A stretch of DNA of 64,000 nt from CAYVIB01 sp964451365 (GCA_964451365.1 CAYVIB010000014.1:1-64000); one strand, 5' to 3'. Shown: positions 8,944 through 18,488, numbered from the stretch's first letter. Numbers and translations are program-made. Notes: a model not told the origin generated them from the letters alone.

Positions 8944-9999
8944 ATGAGCCAACCCGAAAGTCCTGTTTTTGACCCCGAGAACCACAGCCACCGGCGATTC
9001 AATCCCCTTACCGGCGAGTGGGTTCTGGTATCCCCACATCGCGGCAAGCGGCCCTGGTTGGGCCAGACGGAGACGGACCAGCCTGCCGAGGCGATTCCCT
9101 ATGACCCGGAGTGCTATCTCTGCCCAGGAAACAAGCGGATCAACGGCGAACGCAATCCCGATTACAAAAGCACATTTGTTTTTACCAATGATTTTTCCGC
9201 CCTGCGGGATGAAGATCATGCCGAAAGTGCCGGCGATGACCCGCTTTTCGTCGCCCGGCCGGTTCGCGGCACGTCACGGGTTATTTGCTTTTCGCCCGAT
9301 CACGGTAAAACCCTGCCACGGTTGTCTGTAGAAAAAATCCAGTCGGTAATCAAATGCTGGCAGGAACAAATTACCGACCTGTCCGGGCGCCATACCTGGG
9401 TGCAGGTTTTCGAAAACAAAGGCGTGGTAATGGGTTGTTCAAACCCCCACCCCCACGGGCAGATATGGGCACAAGACCGCCTGCCCACCGAGGCGGAGAA
9501 GACCGATCGCCACCTGCTGCGTTATCAGCAGGCACACCACTCCAACCTGTTACTGGACTACGCCTTCCGGGAAGTGAAAGCGGACAGGCGCGTGGTGGAG
9601 AAGAACAACGACTGGGTGGCTGTTGTACCTTACTGGGCCTGCTGGCCCTTCGAAACACTGCTGATGCCCCTGCGCCACATACGCCACTTGAACGAACTCG
9701 ACCACCCGGAAAGCCAAAGCCTGGCGCAAATATTGAAACGCCTGCTCAGCCGTTACGACAATTTGTTCAAGTGCAGCTTCCCATATTCCATGGGCTGGCA
9801 CGGACAACCTTTTAACGGACAGGAAAACACTCACTGGCAACTGCACGCCCATTTTTATCCGCCGCTATTGCGCAGCGCGACGGTTAAAAAATTTATGGTG
9901 GGCTACGAAATGCTGGCCGAAGCGCAACGGGATATCACACCGGAACAGGCTGCGGAAAAACTCCGGCAGTGCAGCCCGCAACACTATCTGGAAGTTTAG
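8944..9999 (+). CDS. galT: Galactose-1-phosphate uridylyltransferase
   Basis: Leloir pathway enzyme exchanging UMP between UDP-glucose and galactose-1-phosphate. The 351-residue class I protein has the active-site H169-P-H171 in NPHPHGQIW, with H171 the expected nucleotidylated residue, and structural zinc-site cysteines in the CYLCPGN region (C57, C60). The length matches E. coli GalT (348). It is followed after 3 bp by galK, so the two are translationally coupled. galE and galM are not in the window. Confidence 0.95.
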   Translation: MSQPESPVFDPENHSHRRFNPLTGEWVLVSPHRGKRPWLGQTETDQPAEAIPYDPECYLCPGNKRINGERNPDYKSTFVFTNDFSALRDEDHAESAGDDPLFVARPVRGTSRVICFSPDHGKTLPRLSVEKIQSVIKCWQEQITDLSGRHTWVQVFENKGVVMGCSNPHPHGQIWAQDRLPTEAEKTDRHLLRYQQAHHSNLLLDYAFREVKADRRVVEKNNDWVAVVPYWACWPFETLLMPLRHIRHLNELDHPESQSLAQILKRLLSRYDNLFKCSFPYSMGWHGQPFNGQENTHWQLHAHFYPPLLRSATVKKFMVGYEMLAEAQRDITPEQAAEKLRQCSPQHYLEV

Positions 10000-10002
10000 T
10001 TA

Positions 10003-11157
10003 ATGAAAGAGATCGCAGATAAAACCATCGAACTGTTCAAAAAAAATTTTTCCGCGCCACCCGACTATGTTTATTACGCCCCCGGACGCGTAAACCTGAT
10101 CGGCGAACACACTGACTACAACGGCGGATTCGTCTTCCCCTGCGCAATCGACCGCGGCACCTTCCTCGCAATCACGCCCAGGCCGGACTCCAGCGTCAAT
10201 GCCGTCTCGGCCAACTTTGACCAGCAGGGCAGTCGGTGGCAGACGAATACGCCTATCGCCCCTGACAGCAATCAACCGTGGGCCAACTACCTGCGCGGCG
10301 TCAACGATCAGTTTTTAAAGCAGGGAAAAGTAATTCAGGGCATGGACATACTCGCTTACGGTAATGTGCCGCAGGGTGCGGGGCTGAGTTCGTCCGCTTC
10401 GTTTGAAGTGGCTTTTGCCACCGCGATCAATGACATTAACGGATTTAAGCTAACCCCGAAAAAAATTGCCCTGTTGTGCCAGGCGGCGGAAAACCACTTT
10501 GTCGGCTGCAATTGCGGCATTATGGATCAATTGATCTCGGCCGCCGGCAAGGAACAGCACGCACTGCTTATCGACTGCAAATCTCTCTCTTTTCACCCCA
10601 TCGCCCTACCCCGGGAAATGGCCATTGTGGTGGTGGACAGCAAGGTCAAACGCGGCCTGGTGGAAAGCAAATACAACGAACGCCGCCAGCAGTGCGAAGC
10701 CGCCGCGGCCAAAATGGACGTTTCCTGCCTGCGCGACGCCACGCTGCCGCTCCTGGAAAAAACCCAACCGCGGTTGAGCGAACTGGAATATAAACGCGCG
10801 CGACATGTTATTACGGAAAACACCCGCACGGAAAAAGCGGCACTGGCTTTCCAGATGGGCGACTATCGCCTGCTGAGCCGACTGGCAGCCGAATCCCACG
10901 CTTCCATGCGCGATGATTTCGAAATGACCACACCGGAGCTGGATTACCTGGTGGAAATAATCAGCGGGGTTTTACAGGAAAAGGGCGGTGTGAGAATGAC
11001 CGGCGGTGGCTTTGGCGGCTGCGTTGTCGCGATGACGCCGAAACATCTTGTCCAGGCAATAAGCGACGTTGTCAAGAAGAAGTATACCGGCCAAACCGGC
11101 CTGGTTGCTGAAATTCATACATGTGTCGCCAGCGCCGGTGCCCATCGCTATCAATAA
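10003..11157 (+). CDS. galK: Galactokinase
   Basis: ATP-dependent phosphorylation of galactose, the first committed Leloir step. The 384-residue GHMP kinase has the galactokinase signature GRVNLIGEHTDYNGGFVFP near residue 30, the ATP-binding GAGLSSSASFE loop, and the C-terminal GGGFGGCVVAM motif. It begins 3 bp after the galT stop. With the cellulase downstream, it fits an organism living on plant polysaccharides. Confidence 0.95.
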   Translation: MKEIADKTIELFKKNFSAPPDYVYYAPGRVNLIGEHTDYNGGFVFPCAIDRGTFLAITPRPDSSVNAVSANFDQQGSRWQTNTPIAPDSNQPWANYLRGVNDQFLKQGKVIQGMDILAYGNVPQGAGLSSSASFEVAFATAINDINGFKLTPKKIALLCQAAENHFVGCNCGIMDQLISAAGKEQHALLIDCKSLSFHPIALPREMAIVVVDSKVKRGLVESKYNERRQQCEAAAAKMDVSCLRDATLPLLEKTQPRLSELEYKRARHVITENTRTEKAALAFQMGDYRLLSRLAAESHASMRDDFEMTTPELDYLVEIISGVLQEKGGVRMTGGGFGGCVVAMTPKHLVQAISDVVKKKYTGQTGLVAEIHTCVASAGAHRYQ

Positions 11158-11183
11158 CTTTCGCCGTCGCCTGTCAGAGCCAG

Positions 11184-12074
11184 TTAAAGGCTGTCCACCC
11201 GCTTGGGCCACATGGCGCTGCCGCCAAGACTTTTTTGCTCCTCGCACAGCAAACCGTTTTTGCCCTCGGTTTTAACCCGGTACATCAGGTGGTCCGCCAC
11301 TTTCAGCGCATCATCAATATCGGCGGGAGCGTGGTGAAAAACGGCGACACCGATACTGAAACCAATCGGCCAGCCGCAGGAGCCCACTTCGCGCATCAGT
11401 TCCTTACGGATCCGCTCGTAGGATTTTTTGACATCGGCGTGCTCCACCTCCGGCATAAAAATAGCGAATTCATCTCCCCCCAGACGCCCGACCACGTCCG
11501 CCGAGCGGATGCAGCGCGTAATGGTGTCCGCCACGGTTTTTAATACCAGATCCCCTTCCGAATGGCCCCGTTCGTCGTTAATGGCCTTAAAATTATCGAT
11601 GTCGATGTAACCCAGGGCCGTTGTGTGGCCATTGCGCGCGGCCAGTTGCAGTAGCCTGGCGGAAACATCCTTGAAAGCGCGGGCATTCAATACCTCGGTC
11701 AAACCGTCTGTTCGCGCCAGTGCCACTTCCTGCAATAAGCGCTGTTTAACTTCGCCCAGCAGATAGCCCGTCACCAGAAAAAATGCCAGGCGAGCGGCAG
11801 CATTCCAGACCGCCACAAGCCAATGGCTGTAGGTTTGGTCGATAGCGTCAACCACCAACCACACAAGCGCCGAAACACCACCGACTGCAAAGCCCATTCT
11901 ACGGCTGCCATACCAGGTGGTATAAGCCACCGGAATGAGATAGAAAATTGAAAAAGAAACTTCGATACCGGTAAGGTAATCGGCAACACCAAACACCCCG
12001 GTAGCCAAAAGACCGAGGAAGGCAACTTTTACCGGTGATGTACGATCTGCCAAGCCGTTGGGAAGCCCTAACAT
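11184..12074 (-). CDS. Membrane diguanylate cyclase (GGDEF)
   Basis: A 296-residue protein with about four N-terminal membrane segments (residues 12-110; a FSIFYLIPVAYTTWYGSR stretch typical of this sensor class) and a C-terminal GGDEF domain (motif at 199-203). An RSAD inhibitory I-site lies exactly five residues before GGDEF, so product feedback is expected. It makes c-di-GMP; the signal sensed by the membrane part is unknown. It is convergent with galK, 26 bp away. Confidence 0.88.
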   Translation of the reverse strand: MLGLPNGLADRTSPVKVAFLGLLATGVFGVADYLTGIEVSFSIFYLIPVAYTTWYGSRRMGFAVGGVSALVWLVVDAIDQTYSHWLVAVWNAAARLAFFLVTGYLLGEVKQRLLQEVALARTDGLTEVLNARAFKDVSARLLQLAARNGHTTALGYIDIDNFKAINDERGHSEGDLVLKTVADTITRCIRSADVVGRLGGDEFAIFMPEVEHADVKKSYERIRKELMREVGSCGWPIGFSIGVAVFHHAPADIDDALKVADHLMYRVKTEGKNGLLCEEQKSLGGSAMWPKRVDSL

Positions 12075-12502
12075 ACCTCTTTTGCCTCACTTCATACGCT
12101 TAACGCGGGGAATCGACCGTGGCCGAACCGGAATAGTCTACAACATAACCTTTAAAGCTTTCGAGGGATTATTACCCCGAAGCCAGCCCTCACCGGGCTG
12201 TCGATAATGTGGGGGATATGTTGGGCTATTGACTGGTTAAGACATCAGGTCACTGGTTAAAATATTAAGCAATCGTACGTAGCAATTGTCACGCCACTGC
12301 CAGATTTAATGGCGCTTGAAATAATACAAACCCGCAAATCCGCCGGCTCGGGATTGTTGTCTCCCGTTAAAGCGAAAATGTCATCGGAAGTTAAGCGTGT
12401 GTTGTTGAAGGGAATACCTTTCAAGCAGTGAATAATTTACATCGTTAACGGCGCCGGACCACGGTGGGACGGCGCGCCAACAAAAAAATTAGGCTGTTTG
12501 CT
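12075..12502. other. Intergenic stretch, nothing recognised
   Basis: No credible reading frame, RNA gene or terminator was seen. The only pattern noted is the 9-base direct repeat ACTGGTTAA, twice within 30 bp near 12230-12260. The interval contains the promoter of the leftward diguanylate cyclase gene. Confidence 0.4.
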
Positions 12503-13144
12503 TTAGCGCGGCCCCAAAATTCCTTCAGAGTATGCCTGCTGTCGATGAAAGCCAAGATAGTCCCAAAGATTTGGGAACGCGTTGATCAGGTTGTATGGTG
12601 AAGGAAGCTGATCCAGATAGTCCAGCATCGGGATCAGGTATGCGTCACACAGGGTGAATTGCCGCGCGGTAAAAAACGGTGAGGTTCCCAATGCATCGGC
12701 AACCCAGGCAAGCGCCCTGTTCGCATCGGCAATATTCCTGTCCACCACATCGAACCGGATCTTTCCCTCGTCTCCCTTTGGGAATGCAAATTCCAGCAAT
12801 ACATTACGAATCAAAAACTGATGAATATAGAGTGAAATAATGCCCGCCGACGAAAGCACCTTCGCCCGGTCCGCAGCGTCTCCCGGGATAAAACCTGGCC
12901 CCGGTTTGCTTTCCAGATAAAGTGCAATCGCCATGGTCTCCGGTATCACAAGCGAGCCTTCGATCAATACCGGGAGCTTACGGTAAGGGTGGAGTTCCGC
13001 GTGCCGGTCACTGAAAAACGGCATTTCCTCGCCAAACGGTGCGGAGGTTACTTCATGGCTTATTCCCTTAAACCGGCAAAGCTGCCTCATCGCCCGAAGG
13101 TAGTAGGAAAAACCCGGTCCGTATAATTTTAGGGTCGTCATCAC
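12503..13144 (-). CDS. Glutathione S-transferase family protein
   Basis: A 213-residue two-domain protein. The N-terminal thioredoxin-like domain starts LKLYGPGFSYYLRAMRQLCRFKG and carries the cis-proline and glutathione-contact region (KLPVLIEGSLVIPETMAIALYLE). The helical C-terminal domain follows from about residue 90, ending NLWDYLGFHRQQAYSEGIL. It probably conjugates or reduces electrophiles with glutathione; the substrate is unknown. The divergent TetR gene 290 bp upstream and a palindrome in that gap suggest that the regulator controls this gene. Confidence 0.85.
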   Translation of the reverse strand: MMTTLKLYGPGFSYYLRAMRQLCRFKGISHEVTSAPFGEEMPFFSDRHAELHPYRKLPVLIEGSLVIPETMAIALYLESKPGPGFIPGDAADRAKVLSSAGIISLYIHQFLIRNVLLEFAFPKGDEGKIRFDVVDRNIADANRALAWVADALGTSPFFTARQFTLCDAYLIPMLDYLDQLPSPYNLINAFPNLWDYLGFHRQQAYSEGILGPR

Positions 13145-13370
13145 ACTCTCCTTTGGTTAACGTTTTCTTATCATTACTAACCCGAATATTTCACCAAAAC
13201 GCTCCTAACCTGGCCTAAACCTACGGTCGGCGCGGATTGGGGTTCGGTGACATTTTGTCACCATCCACCGGGTATTTTGCCAGTCGCGAACACGCTCACA
13301 AGTCTCCACCCGGCGCCAGCAACTTCGCATTTAGTGAAATATTCGGACTAGGTCATTAAAAAAGCCAGGT

Positions 13371-13394
13371 AAAATATGTTCAAGAACATATTTT
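13371..13394. promoter_or_regulatory. Perfect palindrome, likely TetR operator
   Basis: AAAATATGTT, a 4-nt CAAG spacer, then AACATATTTT form a perfect 10-bp inverted repeat. It lies 41-64 bp before the TetR gene and upstream of the divergent glutathione S-transferase gene. Its size and symmetry suit a TetR dimer pair. Confidence 0.65.
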
Positions 13395-13434
13395 TGAAAG
13401 CCGTTAAGATGAGTAAACCAAAGGGGGTTGCCGC

Positions 13435-13977
13435 ATGCCGTGGAATGCCGAACACAAAGCCGTCTCACGCGAGCGAATTCTTGAGTCCGCCGCCAGACTA
13501 TTTACCCACCACGGGTTCGACGCCGTATCCATTGACGATGTGATGAATGACGCGGGCCTGACGCGAGGAGCGTTTTACGCCCATTTCAAATCCAAATCGG
13601 ACGTTTATAACCAGGCAATTCTTACCGGCGCCAGCCTGACCAGGAAATTCTTCCGCAACAATCCCACAGCGGGCGTCATGGAATTTGCGCGGCATTACCT
13701 GCATATTGGTGACAACGGCGCAAAATACTGTCCACTTGCATTCCTGGTAACGGATATCGGCCATCGCGACAAAAGCATCAAAACCACGTACACGCGAATG
13801 TTAAAAGGCTATCAGGAGATTCTTGCGTCACTGGGATTGACGCAGGATAACGCCATCAAAGCCAGTGTTATTTTGATCGGCGGGCTGGCGCTTTCACGGG
13901 CCGTTACCGACAAGGCAATGAAAGAACAGATCATCGACAATTGCCTCGAAAGCATTCGCCAACTTATCCAAGCTTAA
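13435..13977 (+). CDS. TetR/AcrR family transcriptional regulator
   Basis: A 180-residue repressor with an N-terminal helix-turn-helix (residues 12-58: ERILESAARLFTHHGFDAVSIDDVM, then AGLTRGAFYAHFKSKSD) and a helical ligand-binding domain. Its neighbour is a divergent glutathione S-transferase, and a perfect palindrome in its own promoter suggests autorepression plus control of that neighbour. The ligand is probably an electrophile or xenobiotic, by inference from context only. Confidence 0.88.
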   Translation: MPWNAEHKAVSRERILESAARLFTHHGFDAVSIDDVMNDAGLTRGAFYAHFKSKSDVYNQAILTGASLTRKFFRNNPTAGVMEFARHYLHIGDNGAKYCPLAFLVTDIGHRDKSIKTTYTRMLKGYQEILASLGLTQDNAIKASVILIGGLALSRAVTDKAMKEQIIDNCLESIRQLIQA

Positions 13978-14680
13978 AGACCACATTCAACAGTGCATTC
14001 AAGCGCGCATTGGGCGTGACGAGTGAGTACAGGAACCAGATGGCGGATAGCGCGAAGAGGCTTTAATCAAGAACCTATTGTCAATTGTCGACGGGAATTT
14101 CAATCGTGGCGCAACAACCTGGTGAATCCGCACGGATATATAAAAACAGAATTGCGTTACGACTAAAGATCCCGAAAATCAGATACAGATTATTCGTTTC
14201 AAATATCGCGTTTTTACCTGCTCCGGGAGATTAAACGGAAGGATTTATTCTCTGGAAGGCCGCAGTAGGTTGTTCATTGTCGAACAGATTTTTTTCCTGA
14301 TGCAATTCAAGCTAGACAACCTATGTTTTTTGTTTAGATAAATTTACTGGTATCGGTATCCGATACAATTAAATCATAAGTAGGCGGAAGCCGGAGTGGG
14401 CATATATGCATAAGCTTTCGAGGTCAATCAGCGTTGAGCGCTAATTTAACGATCTGGTCTGACAATTTGACCGTTGTGTTAACTATTTAAGCTTTTTCGG
14501 TGTGAAAGCGATATCCCCGGGATTTTACCCCCGGCCTGAAAAAAAATCCGTTGCTTTTCAGGACGAACACCGTGCTGCCCACACTGGAAGCAACACTATA
14601 GAATTGCCCCGACCATCATAGTAGCATTACGTCCGCAGTATTAAAAAAACATATACTTCAATCATGTTTGGTGACTAACT
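13978..14680. other. Long leader region upstream of the cellulase gene
   Basis: No credible gene was found in these 703 bp. The DNA is AT-rich compared with its flanks. It holds the inverted repeat at 14350-14366 (listed separately) and presumably the cellulase promoter. Confidence 0.4.
14350..14366. promoter_or_regulatory. Inverted repeat upstream of cellulase
   Basis: GTATCGG-TAT-CCGATAC is a perfect 7-bp dyad, 315 bp before the GH45 start. It could be an operator for a carbohydrate-responsive repressor or activator; position is the only functional evidence. Confidence 0.35.
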
Positions 14681-16240
14681 ATGAAAACTCTCTTAACACC
14701 TTACCTTTCAAGGGTGGTGTGGGGGGCGGGATGGCTCATTTTCGCCTCCTTCGCTCACGCCGTTACCTCCGGCGCCGGCGAAGCCACTTTGACGGTAGAC
14801 AATAACTGGGGCAGCGGTTACTGCGCCAGTGTCAGTATCAGAAACAACGGCAACTCCAACATAACCAACTGGACGGTAGTGCTGGACCTCGCCGGCGCAA
14901 GCATCAATAACCTGTGGAATGGCAACCGCAGTGGTAACACGGTTACGCCCGTTTCCCACAACACCACCATCTCCCCCGGCAGCAACGTATCATTCGGCTT
15001 TTGCGCCAACGGTTCCGGCACGCCCTCCATTGCGTCGCTGGATGTCACCGGAGGCGGCAGCGGCAGTTCGTCGTCGAGCTCTTCGAGCAGTAGCTCCAGC
15101 AGTTCATCAAGCAGCTCTTCCAGTTCCTCCAGCAGTTCGAGCAGTTCGTCGAGTAGCTCCAGCAGTTCATCAAGCAGCTCCAGCTCCTCGTCCAGCAGCA
15201 GTTCGACCAGCGGCGGTCAATGCACCAGCGCCTGTAACTGGTATGGCGAAGTTCGGCCACTGTGTCAGAACCAGAATTCCGGCTGGGGTTGGGAAAACAA
15301 CCAGAGCTGTATCGGTATCGATACCTGCGAAAGCCAGTGGGGCAACGGCGGTGTTATCCAGAACTGTGGAAGCAGCTCGTCGAGCAGTTCCAGTTCGTCA
15401 AGCAGCTCCAGTTCCTCCAGCAGTTCGTCATCCAGCTCCTCGTCAAGCAGTTCTTCAAGCAGTTCAAGCAGCTCGTCCAGCACCAGCGGTGGCCAGGGAA
15501 GCTGCAATGGCTACGCAACCCGCTACTGGGACTGCTGTAAAGCCCACTGCGGTTGGAGCGGCAACGTGCCCAGCGGCGTCGACACCCTGCCAAGCTGCTC
15601 CGCCGGTGACCAGCCTCTCAGCGACATTGATGCCGCCAGCAGTTGCGACGGCGGCGGCGCCTATATGTGCCACAGCCTGATACCCTGGGCTGTCAGCAAC
15701 ACACTGTCCTACGGTTTCGCGGCGACTTCCAGTGGCGATGTCTGCGGGCGCTGCTTCCAGGTCGACTTCACCGGCACGTCATACAATGGCGGCAATGATC
15801 CCGGTTCGGCGGCACTGCAAGGCAAGCGCATGATCGTGCAGGCCACCAACATCGGCTTTGACGTGGGCGGTGGCCAGTTTGACATCCTGGTACCCGGCGG
15901 CGGCGTGGGCGCATTTAATGCCTGTTCCGATCAATGGGGTGTGTCCAACGACGAACTCGGCGCGCAGTACGGCGGCTTCCTGGCGGCGTGTAAACAGGAA
16001 CTGGGCTATAACGCCAGCCTGCAGCAATACAAAACCTGCCTGTCGAACCGTTGCGACAGCGTGTTTGGTTCGCGCGGCCTGACCGAGCTGCAACAGGGCT
16101 GCCAGTGGTATGTCGACTGGTTCGAAGCCGCGGACAACCCGGCCCTGAAATATAAGGAAGTCCCCTGCCCGGCGGAAATCACCTCCCGTTCCGGCGTGGA
16201 TCGCGGCTTCCTCAACGATATCGACAACTCCTGTAACTAA
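14681..16240 (+). CDS. cel45A: Secreted GH45 endoglucanase with CBM2 and CBM10
   Basis: A 519-residue secreted cellulase. Order: Sec signal peptide (1-27, cleaved near FAHA), CBM2 cellulose-binding module (about 30-124), poly-serine linker (129-175), CBM10 (about 180-228, with the CNWYGEVRPLC and GWGWENNQSCIG pattern), second poly-serine linker (230-267), then the GH45 catalytic domain (275-519). The domain starts with the family signature TRYWDCCKAHCGW, giving nucleophile-side Asp D284; the proton donor expected by homology to Humicola Cel45A is D401 in FDILVPGGGVG. The same architecture is known in Cellvibrio japonicus. Many cysteines suggest disulfides. Endo-1,4-glucanase activity on crystalline or amorphous cellulose is expected. 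Confidence 0.95.
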   Translation: MKTLLTPYLSRVVWGAGWLIFASFAHAVTSGAGEATLTVDNNWGSGYCASVSIRNNGNSNITNWTVVLDLAGASINNLWNGNRSGNTVTPVSHNTTISPGSNVSFGFCANGSGTPSIASLDVTGGGSGSSSSSSSSSSSSSSSSSSSSSSSSSSSSSSSSSSSSSSSSSSSSSSSTSGGQCTSACNWYGEVRPLCQNQNSGWGWENNQSCIGIDTCESQWGNGGVIQNCGSSSSSSSSSSSSSSSSSSSSSSSSSSSSSSSSSSSSSTSGGQGSCNGYATRYWDCCKAHCGWSGNVPSGVDTLPSCSAGDQPLSDIDAASSCDGGGAYMCHSLIPWAVSNTLSYGFAATSSGDVCGRCFQVDFTGTSYNGGNDPGSAALQGKRMIVQATNIGFDVGGGQFDILVPGGGVGAFNACSDQWGVSNDELGAQYGGFLAACKQELGYNASLQQYKTCLSNRCDSVFGSRGLTELQQGCQWYVDWFEAADNPALKYKEVPCPAEITSRSGVDRGFLNDIDNSCN

Positions 16241-16254
16241 TTTACAGCGACTTA

Positions 16255-16289
16255 CTCGACCGTCACCGGTTAACTCCGGGGCGGTCGAG
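16255..16289 (+). terminator. Hairpin after cellulase gene
   Basis: CTCGACCG and CGGTCGAG form a perfect 8-bp stem with a 19-nt loop, 15 bp after the stop. The following T-run is short (ATTTCCC), so it may be a weak or Rho-assisted terminator. Confidence 0.5.
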
Positions 16290-16407
16290 ATTTCCCACCC
16301 GCTTCACCCAAACCTTCCTGCGTTGCAAAACGCCAAGTCCACGGCCTAAACCCTGACATATTGTGTGCTAATATGGTTTTTATCTATTTTTAGTCTCTAT
16401 AACAAAA

Positions 16408-17334
16408 ATGATATTAACGCTATGCACCTGGGAGCGCCTGAGTATTAAATTAATTTCGCATATCCCGCCTTGGTGTCTGCAGGTAATCTTATTAACCTGG
16501 TCCACCAGCCTTTTCGCGGCAAAAACAAAACCCGAACAAGATCCACTTATCGTCAAGCACGCCAGTACGCACTATGAATATTTCATGCACCGGGAAAGCT
16601 ATTTTATCAATCTGCTCACCCTGGTATTGGAAAAGTCCGGCGTGCCGCATAAGAGGGTACCGGTCAACCTGACCCCCCTGACAGAAAATCGCAGCATTCA
16701 CTATTTGCAAAGTGGCACATACACCATTCACTGGCTCAACACCAGCAAGCAGCTCGAACAAAAGCTTCTGCCGGTTCGCATTCCTCTTTTTAAAGGGCTT
16801 ATCGGTTGGCGGTTACTGTTGATCCGAAATTCGGATGTCGACCTGTTTAAATCGGTCAAGACAGTGGAAGACCTGAAGAAATTCAGGTTCCTTCAGGGAG
16901 ATGACTGGCCGGACACACCAGTTCTGATGGACAACGGTTTCAACCTGGTTACCTCTTCAGATTTCGCCACCCTGTCAAAAATGCTGGGGCGCGGGCGCGG
17001 CGATGTTTTTCCGCGTTCCATTATAGAGGTGTGGGAAGAACTGGATTATTATGCGGACCTGAATGTAACCATTGAAAATAACCTGGTGCTGCATTATCCC
17101 GCGGCTTATTATTTCTTTGTCGCACCCGGAAATACCGCGCTGAGGGATGCGGTAGAGAAGGGCCTGAACATAGCCGTGCGCGACGGCTCTTTCGATATTT
17201 TGTTTACGCAGTATTTTGGCGATGTTATAACTCGCGCGAATTTAAGTCAGCGAAAGGTTATTTCATTGCCCAACCCTTACATGTCCGACCAGACTCCCAT
17301 TGAGCGTAACGAGCTGTGGCTGAATATCCGCTAA
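16408..17334 (+). CDS. Periplasmic substrate-binding-like protein, copy 1
   Basis: A 308-residue protein with a hydrophobic leader (about 15-38) and the fold pattern of family 3 solute-binding proteins: LIVKHASTHYEYFMHRESYF, GWRLLLIRNSDVDLFK, LQGDDWPDTPVL and the late YPAAYYFFVAPGNTALRDAVEKGL block. It has no ABC permease or ATPase nearby, so a sensory or scavenging role is as likely as transport. The next gene is a clear paralogue; the long shared blocks show tandem duplication. Ligand unknown. Confidence 0.78.
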   Translation: MILTLCTWERLSIKLISHIPPWCLQVILLTWSTSLFAAKTKPEQDPLIVKHASTHYEYFMHRESYFINLLTLVLEKSGVPHKRVPVNLTPLTENRSIHYLQSGTYTIHWLNTSKQLEQKLLPVRIPLFKGLIGWRLLLIRNSDVDLFKSVKTVEDLKKFRFLQGDDWPDTPVLMDNGFNLVTSSDFATLSKMLGRGRGDVFPRSIIEVWEELDYYADLNVTIENNLVLHYPAAYYFFVAPGNTALRDAVEKGLNIAVRDGSFDILFTQYFGDVITRANLSQRKVISLPNPYMSDQTPIERNELWLNIR

Positions 17335-17549
17335 ATTGAACCCTCGGCAGGAAATGGCGCCAAATACTACTATACTATTAATCGGGCCATTAAATGGATC
17401 GTCCTGATCTATTTAATTGTCTCCAAAATCTGGTGGAATTGTGTGAAACCGAGCTGTCGAACCGCCGGGCCATTTCAGCCAATGCTGCATCACACCATTA
17501 ACCGCGACATTTAAATACGGGCTAATCGCCGGGAAGAACCAGCAAGAAG
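17335..17549. other. Spacer between tandem binding-protein genes
   Basis: This 215-bp stretch lacks a reading frame. It probably carries a separate promoter for copy 2; no terminator-like hairpin was recognised. Confidence 0.35.
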
Positions 17550-18488
17550 TTGGTCAATTGCATGACCTTGTTGTTAAAACCTGTTTTACCGCCGAACGCG
17601 CTGTTCAAACGATGGGGGCTACCGGCATACTTGATGTTCATTCTTGCCATTGCGGCCACCAGCGTATTCGCTCAGGCACCAACACCGGCTCCATCCCCAT
17701 TAATAGTCAAATATGCGAATGTCGAATTCCAATCTTTTAAACGACGCGAAAGCTACTTTATCGACCTGATGGTCATGGCCCTGGACAGGGCCGGAGTACC
17801 TTATAAAATGGTACCGGTAAATCTGGACTCCCCCACCGAGAATCGCAGCGTCCATTACGTACAAAACGATGTCTATAGCGTCCACTGGCTGAATACCAGT
17901 AAACAACTGGAGGAAGAATTGTTGCCCGTGCGCGTTCCATTGTTCAAGGGGTTGATCGGGTGGCGGCTGTTGCTGGTTCGCAAATCCGAAGCCCATCTGT
18001 TCAAAAGAGTCAAAACAGCCGAGGATCTCAAGACATTTAAGGTCCTGCAGGGAGATGACTGGCCGGACACCCTTGTTCTGGAAAATCAGGGCTTTAATGT
18101 CGTTACCTCTTCTGATTTTGACTCCCTGTTCAGGATGTTGAACCGTGGACGCGGGGATATTTTTCCACGCGCGGTCACGGAGGTTTGGGAGGATCTGGAG
18201 TCCTATTCCGGCGAGGGGACGACTGTTGAAGAACATCTGGTGTTGCGCTATCCAGCGGCTTATTACTTTTTTGTTGACCGGAGCAACCTGGCATTAAGGA
18301 ACGCACTTGAGAAAGGACTGGATATCGCTATTCGAGACGGTTCCTTCGATAAACTTTTTAACCGGTATTTCGGGGATATCGTGGCACGATCAAGACTGGA
18401 GGAACGAAGGATAATTTCGTTACCCAATACAAATATGTCGGATGAAACTCCTTTGCACCGACGGGACCTTTGGATGGACGTGGAATAA
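17550..18488 (+). CDS. Periplasmic substrate-binding-like protein, copy 2
   Basis: A 312-residue paralogue of the preceding gene, with a signal peptide ending near SVFAQA. The two share long blocks, including RESYFI, TENRSVHY/TENRSIHY, HWLNTSKQLE, PLFKGLIGWRLLL, LQGDDWPDT and NRGRGDIFPR/GRGRGDVFPR, with differences spread across the protein. The start may be the ATG at 17565 rather than 17550. As for copy 1, no transporter partners are present and the ligand is unknown. Confidence 0.78.
   Translation: MVNCMTLLLKPVLPPNALFKRWGLPAYLMFILAIAATSVFAQAPTPAPSPLIVKYANVEFQSFKRRESYFIDLMVMALDRAGVPYKMVPVNLDSPTENRSVHYVQNDVYSVHWLNTSKQLEEELLPVRVPLFKGLIGWRLLLVRKSEAHLFKRVKTAEDLKTFKVLQGDDWPDTLVLENQGFNVVTSSDFDSLFRMLNRGRGDIFPRAVTEVWEDLESYSGEGTTVEEHLVLRYPAAYYFFVDRSNLALRNALEKGLDIAIRDGSFDKLFNRYFGDIVARSRLEERRIISLPNTNMSDETPLHRRDLWMDVE

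Noticed and set aside
15065..15480. Repetitive Ser-codon tracts taken as a CRISPR or minisatellite array
   Set aside because: They are in-frame poly-serine linkers between cellulase modules with mixed codons and no spacers.
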